Positions 25,984 to 34,894 of a stretch of 64,000 nucleotides of DNA are shown in pieces; position 1 is the stretch's first letter; each line of letters begins with the position of its first letter. The DNA lies in the NCBI RefSeq assembly GCF_050943825.1, contig NZ_JBMNPX010000002.1:62001-126000 (forward strand). The letters run 5' to 3'. This stretch comes from Pseudoflavonifractor sp050943825 (GTDB taxonomy: Bacteria; Bacillota; Clostridia; Oscillospirales; Oscillospiraceae). The notes under the pieces were generated by a model, which was not told the DNA's origin, searched no databases, and was given only the letters and a program-made list of their open reading frames with translations. A program made the translations under genes and the position numbers.

Positions 25984-27579
25984 ATGACACCTGTAAAGCT
26001 GGAGACTGATGTGCTGGTGCTGGGAGGCGGCAGCGCCGGACTGTGCGCGGCCATGTCGGCCCGTGAGGCGGGGGCCCGGGTGACCCTGGCCTACAAGGCG
26101 GGCGGCAACGCCACCGCCGTGGCCGCGGGCGGGTACGCCGTGGTGCTGCCTGACGCGGCGGACGACTCCATGGACCGCCTGATGGCCGACGCCCTGCGCA
26201 GCGGTACGGAGCTGGTGGACCAGACCCTGCTGCGCCGTCTGGCCGAGCGGGCCTACCCCGCCATCGAGCGGGTGACGGAGTGGGGCGTGGAGTTCTACCG
26301 CAACGAGGACGGCAGCTACCGCCGTTTCCGCTCCGGCGGCCACTCGGTGCCCCGGTCTCTGCGGTGCGCTTCCGGCCGGGGAAGCGATTCCTACGGCGTC
26401 CTCTTCCGCCGGGCGGGAGACGAGGGCGTGACTATGCTGAAAAACGCCCTCATCACCCAGCTGCTGCTGAAGGACGGCCGGGTGTGCGGCGCGGCGGGCA
26501 TGGACGGGGAAGGCAAGCCACTGATGATCGCCGCCAAGACGGTGGTGCTGGCCACCGGCGGCATGGCGGCCCTCTACGAGCACACCACCACCGCCCCCGG
26601 CCTCACCGGTGAGGGATACATCCTGGCCCTGGAGGCGGGCTGCCGCCTGCGGGACATGGAGTTTGTCCAGTTCATGCCCACCACCCTGGCCGCGCCGCCG
26701 GGCCTGAAGGGCAGGCTGGTCAATGACACCCTCCGGGGTGAGGGTGCCGCCATCCTCAACAGCGAGGGTGAGCGGTTCATGGAGCGCTATGACCCGGTGC
26801 TGAAGGATGTGGCTGCCCGGGACATCCTGTCCGCCGCCATCGCCAAGGAGGTGGCCGCCGGGCGGGGCAGCCCCATGGGCGGCGTGTATGTGGACGCCCG
26901 ACATATCCCCGAAAAGGCCCTGCTCCAGAGCTTCGGCGCCTGCAAGGCCCTGCGGGCGGCGGGCATCGACCCGTCCAAGGACCTGATTGAGGTGGTGCCC
27001 GCGGCCCACTTCTCCTGCGGCGGCGTGATCATCGACGTGGACTGCCACACCGACGTGCCCGGCCTGTACGCCGTAGGCGAGGTGGCCGGCGGCATCCACG
27101 GCGCCAACCGGCTGGGGGCCACAGCCCTGACCGAGAACGTGGTTTTTGGCCAGATTGCCGGGCAGCTTGCAGCGGAGGAGGCGGAAAAGACGCCCGCGCC
27201 CGCCGGGCTGACCTGGGACGCACCGGACCGGTGCACCGACTGTCCGCCTGACCAGGAGACCGAGAGCATGCTTACCGGCGGCGAGAAGAAGATCCGCCGT
27301 ATTCTCTGGCAGTACGGCGGCATCCTGCGGGACGCCCAGGGCCTGACCCAGGGTCTGGTGGAGCTGGGGTATCTGGATCGGCAGCTCTCCGAGCTGCCCA
27401 CCCCCAACTTTGCCCAGCAGCAGAAGAAGCGCCGCCTGACCCAGCTGGTCTACCTGGCCGATCTGGTGCTCCAGTCGGCCCTCCGGCGGACCGAGAGCCG
27501 GGGCTGCCACACCCGCACCGACTTCCCTGACACCGATCCCAGCCAGGAGAAGAGCATCATCCTCTCTCTGAAGCATTAA
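25984..27579 (+). CDS. FAD-dependent oxidoreductase, fumarate reductase/L-aspartate oxidase-like
   Basis: 531 aa from the ATG at 25984, preceded by AAAGGAG. There is no signal peptide, so it is cytoplasmic. The FAD fold begins VLVLGGGSAGLCAAMSA; LATGGMAALYEHTT and FSCGGVIIDVDCHTDVPGLYAVGEVAGGIHGANRLG match the SdhA/FrdA/NadB group. The last ~90 residues form the helical tail of that group. No iron-sulfur or membrane subunit gene is adjacent, so the electron partner is unknown. The FRD-type histidine segment (AAHFSCGG) is present. It may be a soluble fumarate reductase-like or related enzyme. Confidence 0.85.
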   Translation: MTPVKLETDVLVLGGGSAGLCAAMSAREAGARVTLAYKAGGNATAVAAGGYAVVLPDAADDSMDRLMADALRSGTELVDQTLLRRLAERAYPAIERVTEWGVEFYRNEDGSYRRFRSGGHSVPRSLRCASGRGSDSYGVLFRRAGDEGVTMLKNALITQLLLKDGRVCGAAGMDGEGKPLMIAAKTVVLATGGMAALYEHTTTAPGLTGEGYILALEAGCRLRDMEFVQFMPTTLAAPPGLKGRLVNDTLRGEGAAILNSEGERFMERYDPVLKDVAARDILSAAIAKEVAAGRGSPMGGVYVDARHIPEKALLQSFGACKALRAAGIDPSKDLIEVVPAAHFSCGGVIIDVDCHTDVPGLYAVGEVAGGIHGANRLGATALTENVVFGQIAGQLAAEEAEKTPAPAGLTWDAPDRCTDCPPDQETESMLTGGEKKIRRILWQYGGILRDAQGLTQGLVELGYLDRQLSELPTPNFAQQQKKRRLTQLVYLADLVLQSALRRTESRGCHTRTDFPDTDPSQEKSIILSLKH

Positions 27580-27583
27580 GCAG

Positions 27584-27619
27584 AAAAAGTGCCCGGAGCT
27601 TATGCTCCGGGCACTTTTT
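27584..27619. terminator. Bidirectional terminator
   Basis: Perfect 16-bp stem AAAAAGTGCCCGGAGC with loop TTAT; serves the flavoprotein and the convergent M56 gene. Confidence 0.92.
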
Positions 27620-27626
27620 ATATGGA

Positions 27627-30614
27627 TTACTCCTGCGAGAGGGCGTCGCCGAAGAAGTCGCTGTACCGGAAGGAGACGCCGTTGTCCATGGAGAAGAGCA
27701 GGTCCTCCACCGGGAGATACTCCCCACTGACATAGCAGAGGAACCAGCTGTTGGCGGCTGCTTCTATGGGATTGGTGTCGTGAACGAGGCTCCCGGCGGT
27801 CTGGACGGAGATTTCCACCGTGGTGAAGGGCACGTCGGGGCCGTTGGGGTCGGTCCAGGTGGAGCCGCCCAGGAAGCCGAACACCAGGGCGTTGTTTTCG
27901 TCATACCGCAGCACCCCGGCGGTGACCCGGGGGCTCATCAGGGGCGGACAGGTGCCCCGCTCCGAGAGACGCCAGCTGCCGTCCTCATTCCGCCAGGCCA
28001 CCCGGGCTACATAGCCCACCTCGCCGTCCCCGGTCCAGCTGCCCATAATCAGATAGCCGGTGTCGTAGGGGATGGCTGCCGCCACCTCATAGCCGTCCTC
28101 GGCGGCCAGGAAGGCGTCCACGGCCTCGTCCACGGGGAGGTCGGTCAACCGGTCGCGGATGGGGAAATTATCCTCATCCACAAAGGTCAGAGAGAGCGGG
28201 TCCGCGGGCTGGCCGGTCCGGGCGGGAATCCACTCCAGATGGAGCACCCTGTCCTCCCCGCCCCAGCTGGCCAGACGGCCCAGCATGTCTCCGGGTTCCA
28301 CCTGCTCGCCAACTGCCACATAGAGTTCCGCCAGATTGGCATAGCGGAAGGAGCCCTCCTCGCAGGAGACAACGATGTAGTCCCCGTACTGGGGGTCCGT
28401 GCCTGTCTCAGTGACGGTGCCGGAACAGGCGGAGGCAGCGGCGAAGGCGATAATATCCACACCCGGGTGGTCCTGGGAGAAAGGACGGGCGATCTGGTAG
28501 TGGCTGATAACGGGCCAGAGATAGCCGCTGTAGGTGACGGGCTGGGGCTGGAGGTCGAACTCAGTCAGGCCAAGCACCCGCTCATCTCCGTCCAGATAGA
28601 GGATATAATTCGAGTTCAGACGTCCCCCCAGAGAGAACATGGCGGCGGAGTAAGAAAAGGGAGGATTGTGCTCAAAGCCGTGCATGAAGAGGTTTACGGG
28701 GAAGTCAGGGTCGGAAAGAGAGTAGGTACGCTCATTTCCGTCCGCGGCCCGGAAGGTGAGCGAGCTGTCGGAGAAGGAGGCCACCTGTCCCGTCAGCCGG
28801 GTGGGGAAGGGGGCGCCGCTGAGGGTGAAGTCCTCCGGGGCAAGCTGCCGGCCGGTGGCGTCCAGGGCCCGGTACTCATCCTGATTCGCCTCGGAAAACT
28901 GCACATCGCTGGGATAGGTGGCGTAGAAAACAGTGTCCTCTGTCTCCGCCAGAATCACCATCATGGTGGGGTAACTGGACTCAGGATCATCGCCCCACTC
29001 CTCATAGAAGACGTCCCAATCCGCTGTATGCACGCCCAGGAGCCAGCCGCCCATTTCATCCCGGTTTTTCAGGTAGAAGTTCCAGCTGTCGGGCCCCTCC
29101 GCCACCTCGTACAGCCCGGCCCAGTTCTCGGGCAGCTGGAGGGTGAAGCCCCAGACCTCGCTGGTGTAGGAGGGGTTGACCTCCGTCCGAACCACGGGAA
29201 GAAGGTCCACCGAGATGCTCTGTTCGCCGTTCTCCGGGTCGGGCAGGGCGGCGTCCAGGGTGAGCTCGGTGAAGGCGGAGAGGTCCCACGACGCCAGCAG
29301 TTCCTCGTCCTGGGTGCGGATGGCGGCAATCTGGGCGCCGGTGAGGGGGATGGTGTAGGTCTCACCCGCCTCCCACACAGTGCCGTCCAGGTAGTGGAGG
29401 CTCATGCCGCTCTCGCTGTCCATCTCCTGCCGTCCCGCAATGTGGATGGACCAGTCAGAGGCAGGGGAGTAACCCGCCGGGACGGTGAAGGTAAGCGTAG
29501 CGGTCTCGGGGTCAAAGGCAATGCTCTCCTTCAGTGCGTCCAGAGCCTCCTGGGCTGTGAGGGTGTTTCCGGACGGGGTTTCCCCGCCGTCCACCTGCTC
29601 ACAGGCAACCAGGCCGCCCAGGGCCAGCACCAGGGCCAGGGCGCAGCACAGCAGGGGCACGCCCCTGCGCTTTTTCAGGAACAGATTGCCCAGCCGGTCC
29701 TTCAGCTGCCCCTTCCCGCTGCCGAAGCGGGTGGACAGGGCGGGGCCGGAGGCATCCGCGGCGGCCTGGAGCAGCACCTGGCCGTACTCTCGACGTCCGC
29801 CGCCGTTCAGGCTGCGGATGACCGCCTCGTCACAGCACAGCTCCAGGTTGCGGCCCGCCTCCCGGGCCATCCACCACACCAGGGGGTTGAACCAGTGGAC
29901 CGCGTTGGCCAGCAGCATGACCGCCTTGTAGGCCACATCCCGGCGCTTCAGGTGGAGCAGCTCATGGCGGAGGGTCAGGTCCAGCTCGCTGATGGTCAGG
30001 TCCCGTTCGGGGAGAAGGATGACCGGCCGCACCAGCCCCAGCATCATGGGGGAGCTGACGGCGGAGGAGCGCATCAGCCCAACGGACCGGCAGATGTTCA
30101 GCTCCTGACGGAGTGCGGAGCACTTGTCCGCCTGATCCGGCGTGGGGGACAGGGCGGAGCGGAGCAGCTTCCGCCGGGCAAGCAGGTAGGAGACGCAGTG
30201 GAAGGCCAGGAAGACTCCCGCGCCCGCCAGCCAGAGAATGGAGAGCAGCTGGGTGGAGCGGATGGTCACAGGCTCAGCCTCCGGGGCGGTCTGAACCTGC
30301 TGGGGCAGAGACTGGGCCGGGGATTGATTGGTCTGGCCGGAGGGATTCTGCTCGGCTGGGGTCATGTTCTGCACCGGGGCAGGGCGCTGCACCGGCGCGG
30401 AGATGGAATAAGTGGGCACCTCCACCGTGACGGCGGGGGCGGACCAGCTCAGCTGCACCGGCAGAACCAGCCGCAGGGCCAGCAGGAGAAAGAGCACGTA
30501 GAGGGTGCGGGCAGCGTACCGGTGGCGGATACGCCGGGCCAGGAGCAGCAGGGGCAGCAGCACGGCCGAGCAGGCCGCCGACAAGGTAAGCGTACGCAGC
30601 AGCAGGTCTTCCAT
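27627..30614 (-). CDS. BlaR1-type M56 metallopeptidase fused to an M23-like domain
   Basis: 995 aa. N-terminal helices (about 1-55 and 125-150) frame a Pro/Gln-rich loop. The M56 zinc site is H217-E-L-L-H221 with a downstream NLELCCDE, and a further helix lies at about 315-335. The long outer part includes an M23-like domain (about 700-810): H716-P-G-V-D720 and H792 keep the three zinc ligands. The usual catalytic histidines are replaced (YANL for YxHL, VLHLE for HLHFE), suggesting binding rather than cutting of peptidoglycan. With the adjacent BlaI-type repressor gene it forms a sensor pair: signal outside, repressor cleavage inside. The stop-to-start junction with blaI is immediate. Inducer unknown. 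Confidence 0.85.
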   Translation of the reverse strand: MEDLLLRTLTLSAACSAVLLPLLLLARRIRHRYAARTLYVLFLLLALRLVLPVQLSWSAPAVTVEVPTYSISAPVQRPAPVQNMTPAEQNPSGQTNQSPAQSLPQQVQTAPEAEPVTIRSTQLLSILWLAGAGVFLAFHCVSYLLARRKLLRSALSPTPDQADKCSALRQELNICRSVGLMRSSAVSSPMMLGLVRPVILLPERDLTISELDLTLRHELLHLKRRDVAYKAVMLLANAVHWFNPLVWWMAREAGRNLELCCDEAVIRSLNGGGRREYGQVLLQAAADASGPALSTRFGSGKGQLKDRLGNLFLKKRRGVPLLCCALALVLALGGLVACEQVDGGETPSGNTLTAQEALDALKESIAFDPETATLTFTVPAGYSPASDWSIHIAGRQEMDSESGMSLHYLDGTVWEAGETYTIPLTGAQIAAIRTQDEELLASWDLSAFTELTLDAALPDPENGEQSISVDLLPVVRTEVNPSYTSEVWGFTLQLPENWAGLYEVAEGPDSWNFYLKNRDEMGGWLLGVHTADWDVFYEEWGDDPESSYPTMMVILAETEDTVFYATYPSDVQFSEANQDEYRALDATGRQLAPEDFTLSGAPFPTRLTGQVASFSDSSLTFRAADGNERTYSLSDPDFPVNLFMHGFEHNPPFSYSAAMFSLGGRLNSNYILYLDGDERVLGLTEFDLQPQPVTYSGYLWPVISHYQIARPFSQDHPGVDIIAFAAASACSGTVTETGTDPQYGDYIVVSCEEGSFRYANLAELYVAVGEQVEPGDMLGRLASWGGEDRVLHLEWIPARTGQPADPLSLTFVDEDNFPIRDRLTDLPVDEAVDAFLAAEDGYEVAAAIPYDTGYLIMGSWTGDGEVGYVARVAWRNEDGSWRLSERGTCPPLMSPRVTAGVLRYDENNALVFGFLGGSTWTDPNGPDVPFTTVEISVQTAGSLVHDTNPIEAAANSWFLCYVSGEYLPVEDLLFSMDNGVSFRYSDFFGDALSQE

Positions 30615-30995
30615 TTATCTCGCCTCCTCTTCCAGTTGATCCAGGTAAGCCCTCAGCTCGGCCACATCCTCTTGCCGCAGGCTGCCGCCGTCGTGGAGTG
30701 CGGCGGCAAAGCGGCGGAGAGAGCCGGCGTAGAGTTTGCCCAGAATGGTCTTTCCCTCCTCCTCCTGATAGCGGGCCTTGGAGATGAGGGGGGTGTACAG
30801 GTTGGTCTTACCCTCCTTGCGGCAGGAGAGAAAGCCCTTCTCCTCCAGACGCTTCAGGTAGCTGTGGAGGGCGCTGGCGGTGAGGGGCCGGTCCAGGGCG
30901 GAGAGAATCTCCGGCGCGGAAATTTCACCCTCCGCCGTCCACACGGCCAGCATGATGTCCAGCTCGGACTCAGGCAGACGCTTGAAGAAATCCAC
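30615..30995 (-). CDS. BlaI/MecI family repressor
   Basis: 126 aa from a GTG at 30995 with AAGGAGGTG eight bases upstream; an in-frame ATG at 31025 lies inside the operator region and has no site. The winged helix starts LPESELDIMLAVW, with the recognition region PLTASALHSYLKRLEEKGFL. The C-terminal helices mediate dimerisation. Cleavage by the M56 partner, whose gene begins next to this stop, would free the promoter. Three copies of a likely operator lie at 31011-31094 around its promoter. Confidence 0.93.
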   Translation of the reverse strand: MDFFKRLPESELDIMLAVWTAEGEISAPEILSALDRPLTASALHSYLKRLEEKGFLSCRKEGKTNLYTPLISKARYQEEEGKTILGKLYAGSLRRFAAALHDGGSLRQEDVAELRAYLDQLEEEAR

Positions 30996-31010
30996 AGGGT
31001 GCACCTCCTT

Positions 31011-31094
31011 TTTCTGCAAATGCAAATCTTATCTTCAAGCATATTCTACAATTGCAGAAAATGCTTGTCAAGAGAAAGTTCTGCTTTTGCAGAA
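31011..31094. promoter_or_regulatory. Three BlaI-type operators around the repressor promoter
   Basis: Palindromes TTCTGCTTTTGCAGAA (31079-31094, perfect) and TTCTACAATTGCAGAA (31044-31059, one mismatched pair), plus a degenerate TTTCTGCAAATGCAAA (31011-31026). The minus-strand promoter is TTGACA (31066-31071), 17 bp, TAGAAT (31043-31048). The middle operator covers the -10, the right one lies just upstream of the -35, and the left one sits at the ribosome site. This suits autorepression. Confidence 0.75.
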
Positions 31095-31180
31095 AATATA
31101 AAACCAACATAAAACTTCGCGCGCCGGGAGGGCACAGAGAAAACCCCAGCAAAAGCCTGGATTTTCGGGCAGGTTTTCCC

Positions 31181-31209
31181 TTGACCGGAAGAAGAGGGGA
31201 CGGTATAAT
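31181..31209 (+). promoter_or_regulatory. Promoter of feoAB
   Basis: TTGACC (31181-31186), 17-bp spacer, TATAAT (31204-31209). An imperfect dyad AAGTT...AACTT follows near 31217-31237; no clear Fur or DtxR box. Confidence 0.75.
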
Positions 31210-31257
31210 ACAGACGAAGTTAGTCGCATCAAACTTTTTGAATAGGACGGAATTCCA

Positions 31258-33690
31258 ATGAAGACGGAGAAGGAAAAGCGAACCCTGGAGGATTTGGTAC
31301 CCGGTGAGCGGGGCATTATCCTCCGCGTGGGCAGCGATAAAGGCGCGGTGAAGCGCCGCCTGGTGGACATGGGCCTGACGCCGGGCACGGAAGTGATGGT
31401 ACGCAAGGTTGCCCCCTTCGGCGACCCCATTGAGGTCAATCTGCGGGGCTACGAGCTGTCCCTGCGGAAGGAGGACGCAAGCCAGATCACTCTGGCCATG
31501 GGCGACGAGGCCCAGGCCTGCCGCACCGAGCGCAGGCGCCGGTCCGGGATGATTCAGCGTGTGCCCGACGAGGAGACCCTGCGGCGGATGAGCGCCGCCC
31601 ACCAGCACGAGGAGGCGGAGCACAGCTCCGTGCCCGACTACGCCAGCCACGACACCCGTGAGATGAAGCTGGCCCTGGTGGGCAACCCCAACTGCGGCAA
31701 GACCACCCTCTTCAACGCCCTCACCGGCTCCAACCAGTACGTGGGCAACTGGCCGGGCGTCACGGTGGAGAAGAAGGAGGGCAGGGCCCAGGTGGACGGA
31801 AAGGACGTCACCGTAGTGGACCTGCCCGGCATCTACTCCCTGTCCCCCTACTCCATGGAGGAGATTGTGGCCCGGGACTTCATCGTGGGTGAGCACCCGG
31901 ACGCCATCATCGATATCATCGACGCCACCAACATTGAGCGGAACCTGTACCTGACCGCCCAGCTGCTGGAGCTGGAGCGGCCCATGGTCATTGCCCTGAA
32001 CTTCATGGACGAGGCCCGGCGCCACGGGGACAAGATCGACTGCCAGCGGCTGTCCGAGCTGCTGGGCGTGCCGGTCATCCCCATCACCGCCCGCACGGGT
32101 GAGAACATCCAGGAGCTGCTGCGGGTGGCCCACCAGCAGATGCACGTGGGCGTCACCCTGGAGCCCGACGACCTCTATGACGATTACACGCACCTCATCC
32201 ACCATGAGGTGGGCGAGCTGATCCACGACCGGGCCTATGAAATTGGCCTTCCCGCCCACTGGGCCTCCATCAAGCTTATCGAGGGGGACGAGCTGGTGGA
32301 GAAGGCCCTGGACCTGCCGGCTGAGACCAAGACAAAGCTGGAGAAAATCTGCCACGAGTACGAGGAGGCCTACGCCCTGGGCGACCGGGAGACCCTCATC
32401 GCCGACGCCCGGTACCAGTTCATCCAGCGGGTGACCAGCGTGTCGGTGGAGAAGGGACGGAAGGCGGGGGAGCTGACCCTGTCGGACAAAATCGACTCCA
32501 TCGTCACCCACAAGTGGTTTGCCGTGCCCGTGTTCCTGCTGATGATGCTGGCCATGTTCTCCCTCACCTTCGGGCCGGGCGTGTTCCTGTCCGACCGGAT
32601 TGAGGAGCTGATGGGCGCTCTGGGCACCTGGGTCACCGGCGCACTGGCTGCGGCGGATACCGCCCCCTGGGTGTCCAGCCTGCTGGTGGACGGCATTATC
32701 TCGGGCGTGGGCGGCGTGCTCACCTTCCTGCCCCAGATCGCCCTGCTGTTCCTGTTTCTCTCCCTGCTGGAGGACTCGGGCTACATGGCCCGCGCGGCCT
32801 TCATCATGGACCGGCTGCTCCGCCGCTTCGGCCTGAGCGGCAAGGCCTTTATCCCCATGCTGATGGGCTTCGGCTGCACGGTGCCCGCCGTCATGGGCGC
32901 CCGTACCATGGAGAACGAAAAGGACCGCCGTATGACCATCATGCTGGTGCCCTTCATGTCCTGCTCCGCCCGTCTGCCGGTGTACGGCCTGCTGTCCGCC
33001 GCCTTCTTCCCCCAGTACGCCGGTCTGGTGGTCTTTTCCCTGTACATCATCGGCCTGCTGATGGCCATCTGCTCCGGCCTCATCCTGAAAAAGACCATGT
33101 TCAAGGGTGAGCCCGCCGCCTTTGTGCTGGAGCTGCCCCCCTACCGCCTGCCCACCCTGAAAAACTGCCTGATGCACGTGTGGGAGAAGGTACGGGGTTT
33201 CCTGGTGAAGGCCGGTACCCTCATCCTGGCCATGAGCGTGGTGCTGTGGTTCCTCAAGTCCTTCGGCTGGAACAGCGGCCTGGTCATGGTGGAGGACGCC
33301 AGACAGTCCCTGCTGGGCGGCATCGGCGGCCTGATTGCCCCTGTGCTGGTGCCCCTGGGCTTCGGCACCTGGCAGGCGGCGGTGGCTCTGCTGTCCGGCC
33401 TCATCGCCAAGGAGGCGGTGGTATCCTCCATGAGCCTGTTCTACGGCTTCTCCTTGAGCGCCAGCGGTGCGGTGGTGGCCTCCGCCCTGTCCGGCACCTT
33501 CCAGACCCCGGTGGCGGCCTACGCCTTCCTGGTCTTCGTGCTGCTCTATGTGCCCTGTGTGGCGGCGGTGTCCACCATCCACAAGGAGATGAACTCCACC
33601 AAGTGGACCATCCGGTCCATCCTCTGGCAGCTCTGCTCGGCCTACCTCGTCTCCTTCCTGGTATACCAGATTGGCAGCCTGATTTTCTAA
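31258..33690 (+). CDS. feoB: FeoA-FeoB fusion, ferrous iron transporter
   Basis: 810 aa. Residues 1-80 are a FeoA-type SH3-like domain (VPGERGIILRVG, RRLVDMGLTPGTEVMV, LRGYELSLR). A polar linker follows. FeoB begins near residue 137 with the G-domain: P-loop G142-N-P-N-C-G-K-T, switch segment NWPGVTVEKKEG, and DLPGIYSLSPYS. The helical insulator and two Gate motifs follow in the membrane part, including MGFGCTVPAVMGARTMENEKDR. It imports Fe2+ under anaerobic conditions. FeoA is normally a separate protein; here it is covalently attached. A Cys-rich partner gene follows 32 bases later. Confidence 0.95.
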   Translation: MKTEKEKRTLEDLVPGERGIILRVGSDKGAVKRRLVDMGLTPGTEVMVRKVAPFGDPIEVNLRGYELSLRKEDASQITLAMGDEAQACRTERRRRSGMIQRVPDEETLRRMSAAHQHEEAEHSSVPDYASHDTREMKLALVGNPNCGKTTLFNALTGSNQYVGNWPGVTVEKKEGRAQVDGKDVTVVDLPGIYSLSPYSMEEIVARDFIVGEHPDAIIDIIDATNIERNLYLTAQLLELERPMVIALNFMDEARRHGDKIDCQRLSELLGVPVIPITARTGENIQELLRVAHQQMHVGVTLEPDDLYDDYTHLIHHEVGELIHDRAYEIGLPAHWASIKLIEGDELVEKALDLPAETKTKLEKICHEYEEAYALGDRETLIADARYQFIQRVTSVSVEKGRKAGELTLSDKIDSIVTHKWFAVPVFLLMMLAMFSLTFGPGVFLSDRIEELMGALGTWVTGALAAADTAPWVSSLLVDGIISGVGGVLTFLPQIALLFLFLSLLEDSGYMARAAFIMDRLLRRFGLSGKAFIPMLMGFGCTVPAVMGARTMENEKDRRMTIMLVPFMSCSARLPVYGLLSAAFFPQYAGLVVFSLYIIGLLMAICSGLILKKTMFKGEPAAFVLELPPYRLPTLKNCLMHVWEKVRGFLVKAGTLILAMSVVLWFLKSFGWNSGLVMVEDARQSLLGGIGGLIAPVLVPLGFGTWQAAVALLSGLIAKEAVVSSMSLFYGFSLSASGAVVASALSGTFQTPVAAYAFLVFVLLYVPCVAAVSTIHKEMNSTKWTIRSILWQLCSAYLVSFLVYQIGSLIF

Positions 33691-33722
33691 GTATGCGCGG
33701 CTGAGTCCGCGGGAGGTTTTGT

Positions 33723-33878
33723 GTGAAATACATCATCTATGCAGCTGTGGCCGCTCTGGTGGTGTGGGCGGTGGTCTATCTGGTCCGCCATGTCCGGCGC
33801 CAGCTCAAGGGCGACTGCGGCTCCTGCGGCGGCGGGTGCAGCGGCGACTGCTCCTGCTGCGGAAAAAAGAAAGACTGA
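33723..33878 (+). CDS. FeoB-associated Cys-rich membrane protein
   Basis: 51 aa from a GTG at 33723 with GGGAGG six bases upstream. One transmembrane helix (about 3-21) is followed by a basic stretch (RHVRRQLK) and a cysteine cluster: C32, C35, C39, C43, C45 and C46 spaced by Gly/Ser. This is the layout of the small FeoB-associated proteins found after feoB in Clostridia, thought to help Fe2+ transfer or FeoB assembly. It lies 32 bases after feoB and before a shared terminator. Confidence 0.88.
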   Translation: MKYIIYAAVAALVVWAVVYLVRHVRRQLKGDCGSCGGGCSGDCSCCGKKKD

Positions 33879-33882
33879 AACA

Positions 33883-33921
33883 AAAGCGCGTGTGCCTCCG
33901 TCGAGGAGACACACGCGCTTT
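33883..33921. terminator. Bidirectional terminator after the feo operon
   Basis: 12-bp stem AAAGCGCGTGTG/CACACGCGCTTT with an inner CTCC/GGAG pairing; T-rich after. Confidence 0.85.
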
Positions 33922-33932
33922 GTTTGTCAGAT

Positions 33933-34733
33933 TCAGGGCTCCAGAGCCCGGATAAAGGTATCCACCGTGTTGTTGATATAGTCCTGCTCGTCCACGTCGC
34001 AGGTGACGCCGTTGATAATGTGGTAGATGACCACATAGGACATCAGCGTGCCCAGGAAGACATCGGAGATGCCGGGAATGTCGGCATCGGCCCGGATAAG
34101 TCCCCGCTGCTGCTGGAGGGTGAGAAACCGCACCAGGCCCTTGCGGGCGGTACAGTAGCTGTATTCATAGTAGGCCGCGCCGAAGCTGGGGAACTTGTTG
34201 GAGTCCCGGATAACTGTACCCAAAAAGGCGCTGCGCTCAGAGCTGCGGGCGTTGTTCAGGCAGCTTTTGGCCACCGTACGCAGATGCTCCCGCCAGTCGT
34301 CGTTATCGTGCCGGGTGTCGTCGGGGCCCTGAAAGCCGCTGGAGATATAGTACTGGAGCACCTGAAGGAACAAATCCTCCTTGCTGGAGCAGTACTGGTA
34401 CAGTGCAGCCTTGGACAGCCCTGCCTTCTCGGCGATGGAGTCCATGGTGGTGCGCTCAAAGCCCTCCTCACCGAAGATTTTCAGGGCGATGCGGCAGATA
34501 TCCTCCCGCTTGCGCTCAAATTCCGGCCGGATATCGGCCATGTGCTGGATGTCCAGGGAGGCGAAGAGGTCCTTTTTGCCGGAAAAGTAGAGATAGATGG
34601 TGGAGGGGGAGACTCCTGCCTCGTTTGCAATGTCGCTTATTTTTGCCTCAGAAAAGCCTTTTGCCAGAAAGACGCGCTTGGCTGCGGCCTGGATGCGCTC
34701 CTTCAGCTCCAGCTTTCTCAAGTTGTTGGTCAT
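33933..34733 (-). CDS. TetR-type regulator with two N-terminal HTH domains
   Basis: 266 aa, longer than the usual ~200. Residues 11-57 form a complete TetR HTH (RIQAAAKRVFLAKGFSEAKI, then VSPSTIYLYFSGKKDLF). Residues 76-122 form a second (ICRIALKIFGEEGFERTTM, then LSKAALYQYCSSKEDLF). The C-terminal helical part (125-266) resembles a ligand/dimerisation domain. Both recognition helices are intact. The gene is monocistronic with its own promoter; the 10-bp palindrome ACCGCGCGGT in its leader is a candidate operator. The target and ligand are unknown; the divergent sirtuin gene is a neighbour that could be controlled. Confidence 0.85.
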   Translation of the reverse strand: MTNNLRKLELKERIQAAAKRVFLAKGFSEAKISDIANEAGVSPSTIYLYFSGKKDLFASLDIQHMADIRPEFERKREDICRIALKIFGEEGFERTTMDSIAEKAGLSKAALYQYCSSKEDLFLQVLQYYISSGFQGPDDTRHDNDDWREHLRTVAKSCLNNARSSERSAFLGTVIRDSNKFPSFGAAYYEYSYCTARKGLVRFLTLQQQRGLIRADADIPGISDVFLGTLMSYVVIYHIINGVTCDVDEQDYINNTVDTFIRALEP

Positions 34734-34749
34734 AAAAGTATCACCTGCT

Positions 34750-34801
34750 ACCGCGCGGTCAAGTTGGCTTCAGTATACCGGAGAAAATACCCAAATGTCA
34801 A
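34750..34801 (-). promoter_or_regulatory. Promoter and palindrome of the TetR-type gene
   Basis: Minus strand TTGACA (34796-34801), 18-bp spacer, TATACT (34772-34777). Palindrome ACCGCGCGGT at 34750-34759 lies downstream of the predicted start. Confidence 0.65.
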
Positions 34802-34829
34802 GATTTTCACGGGGCGGAATTTCCCGCTG

Positions 34830-34858
34830 TTGGAATGGGGCCGGGACTGTGGTACACT
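34830..34858 (+). promoter_or_regulatory. Promoter of the sirtuin gene
   Basis: TTGGAA (34830-34835), 17-bp spacer, TACACT (34853-34858). Confidence 0.65.
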
Positions 34859-34894
34859 AGGAATAACATCAGACAATCGAGGAGGATGACGGCC

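Noticed and set aside
31217..31237. Iron-regulator box upstream of feoAB
   Set aside because: AAGTT...AACTT is an imperfect dyad and does not match Fur or DtxR/IdeR consensus well enough.
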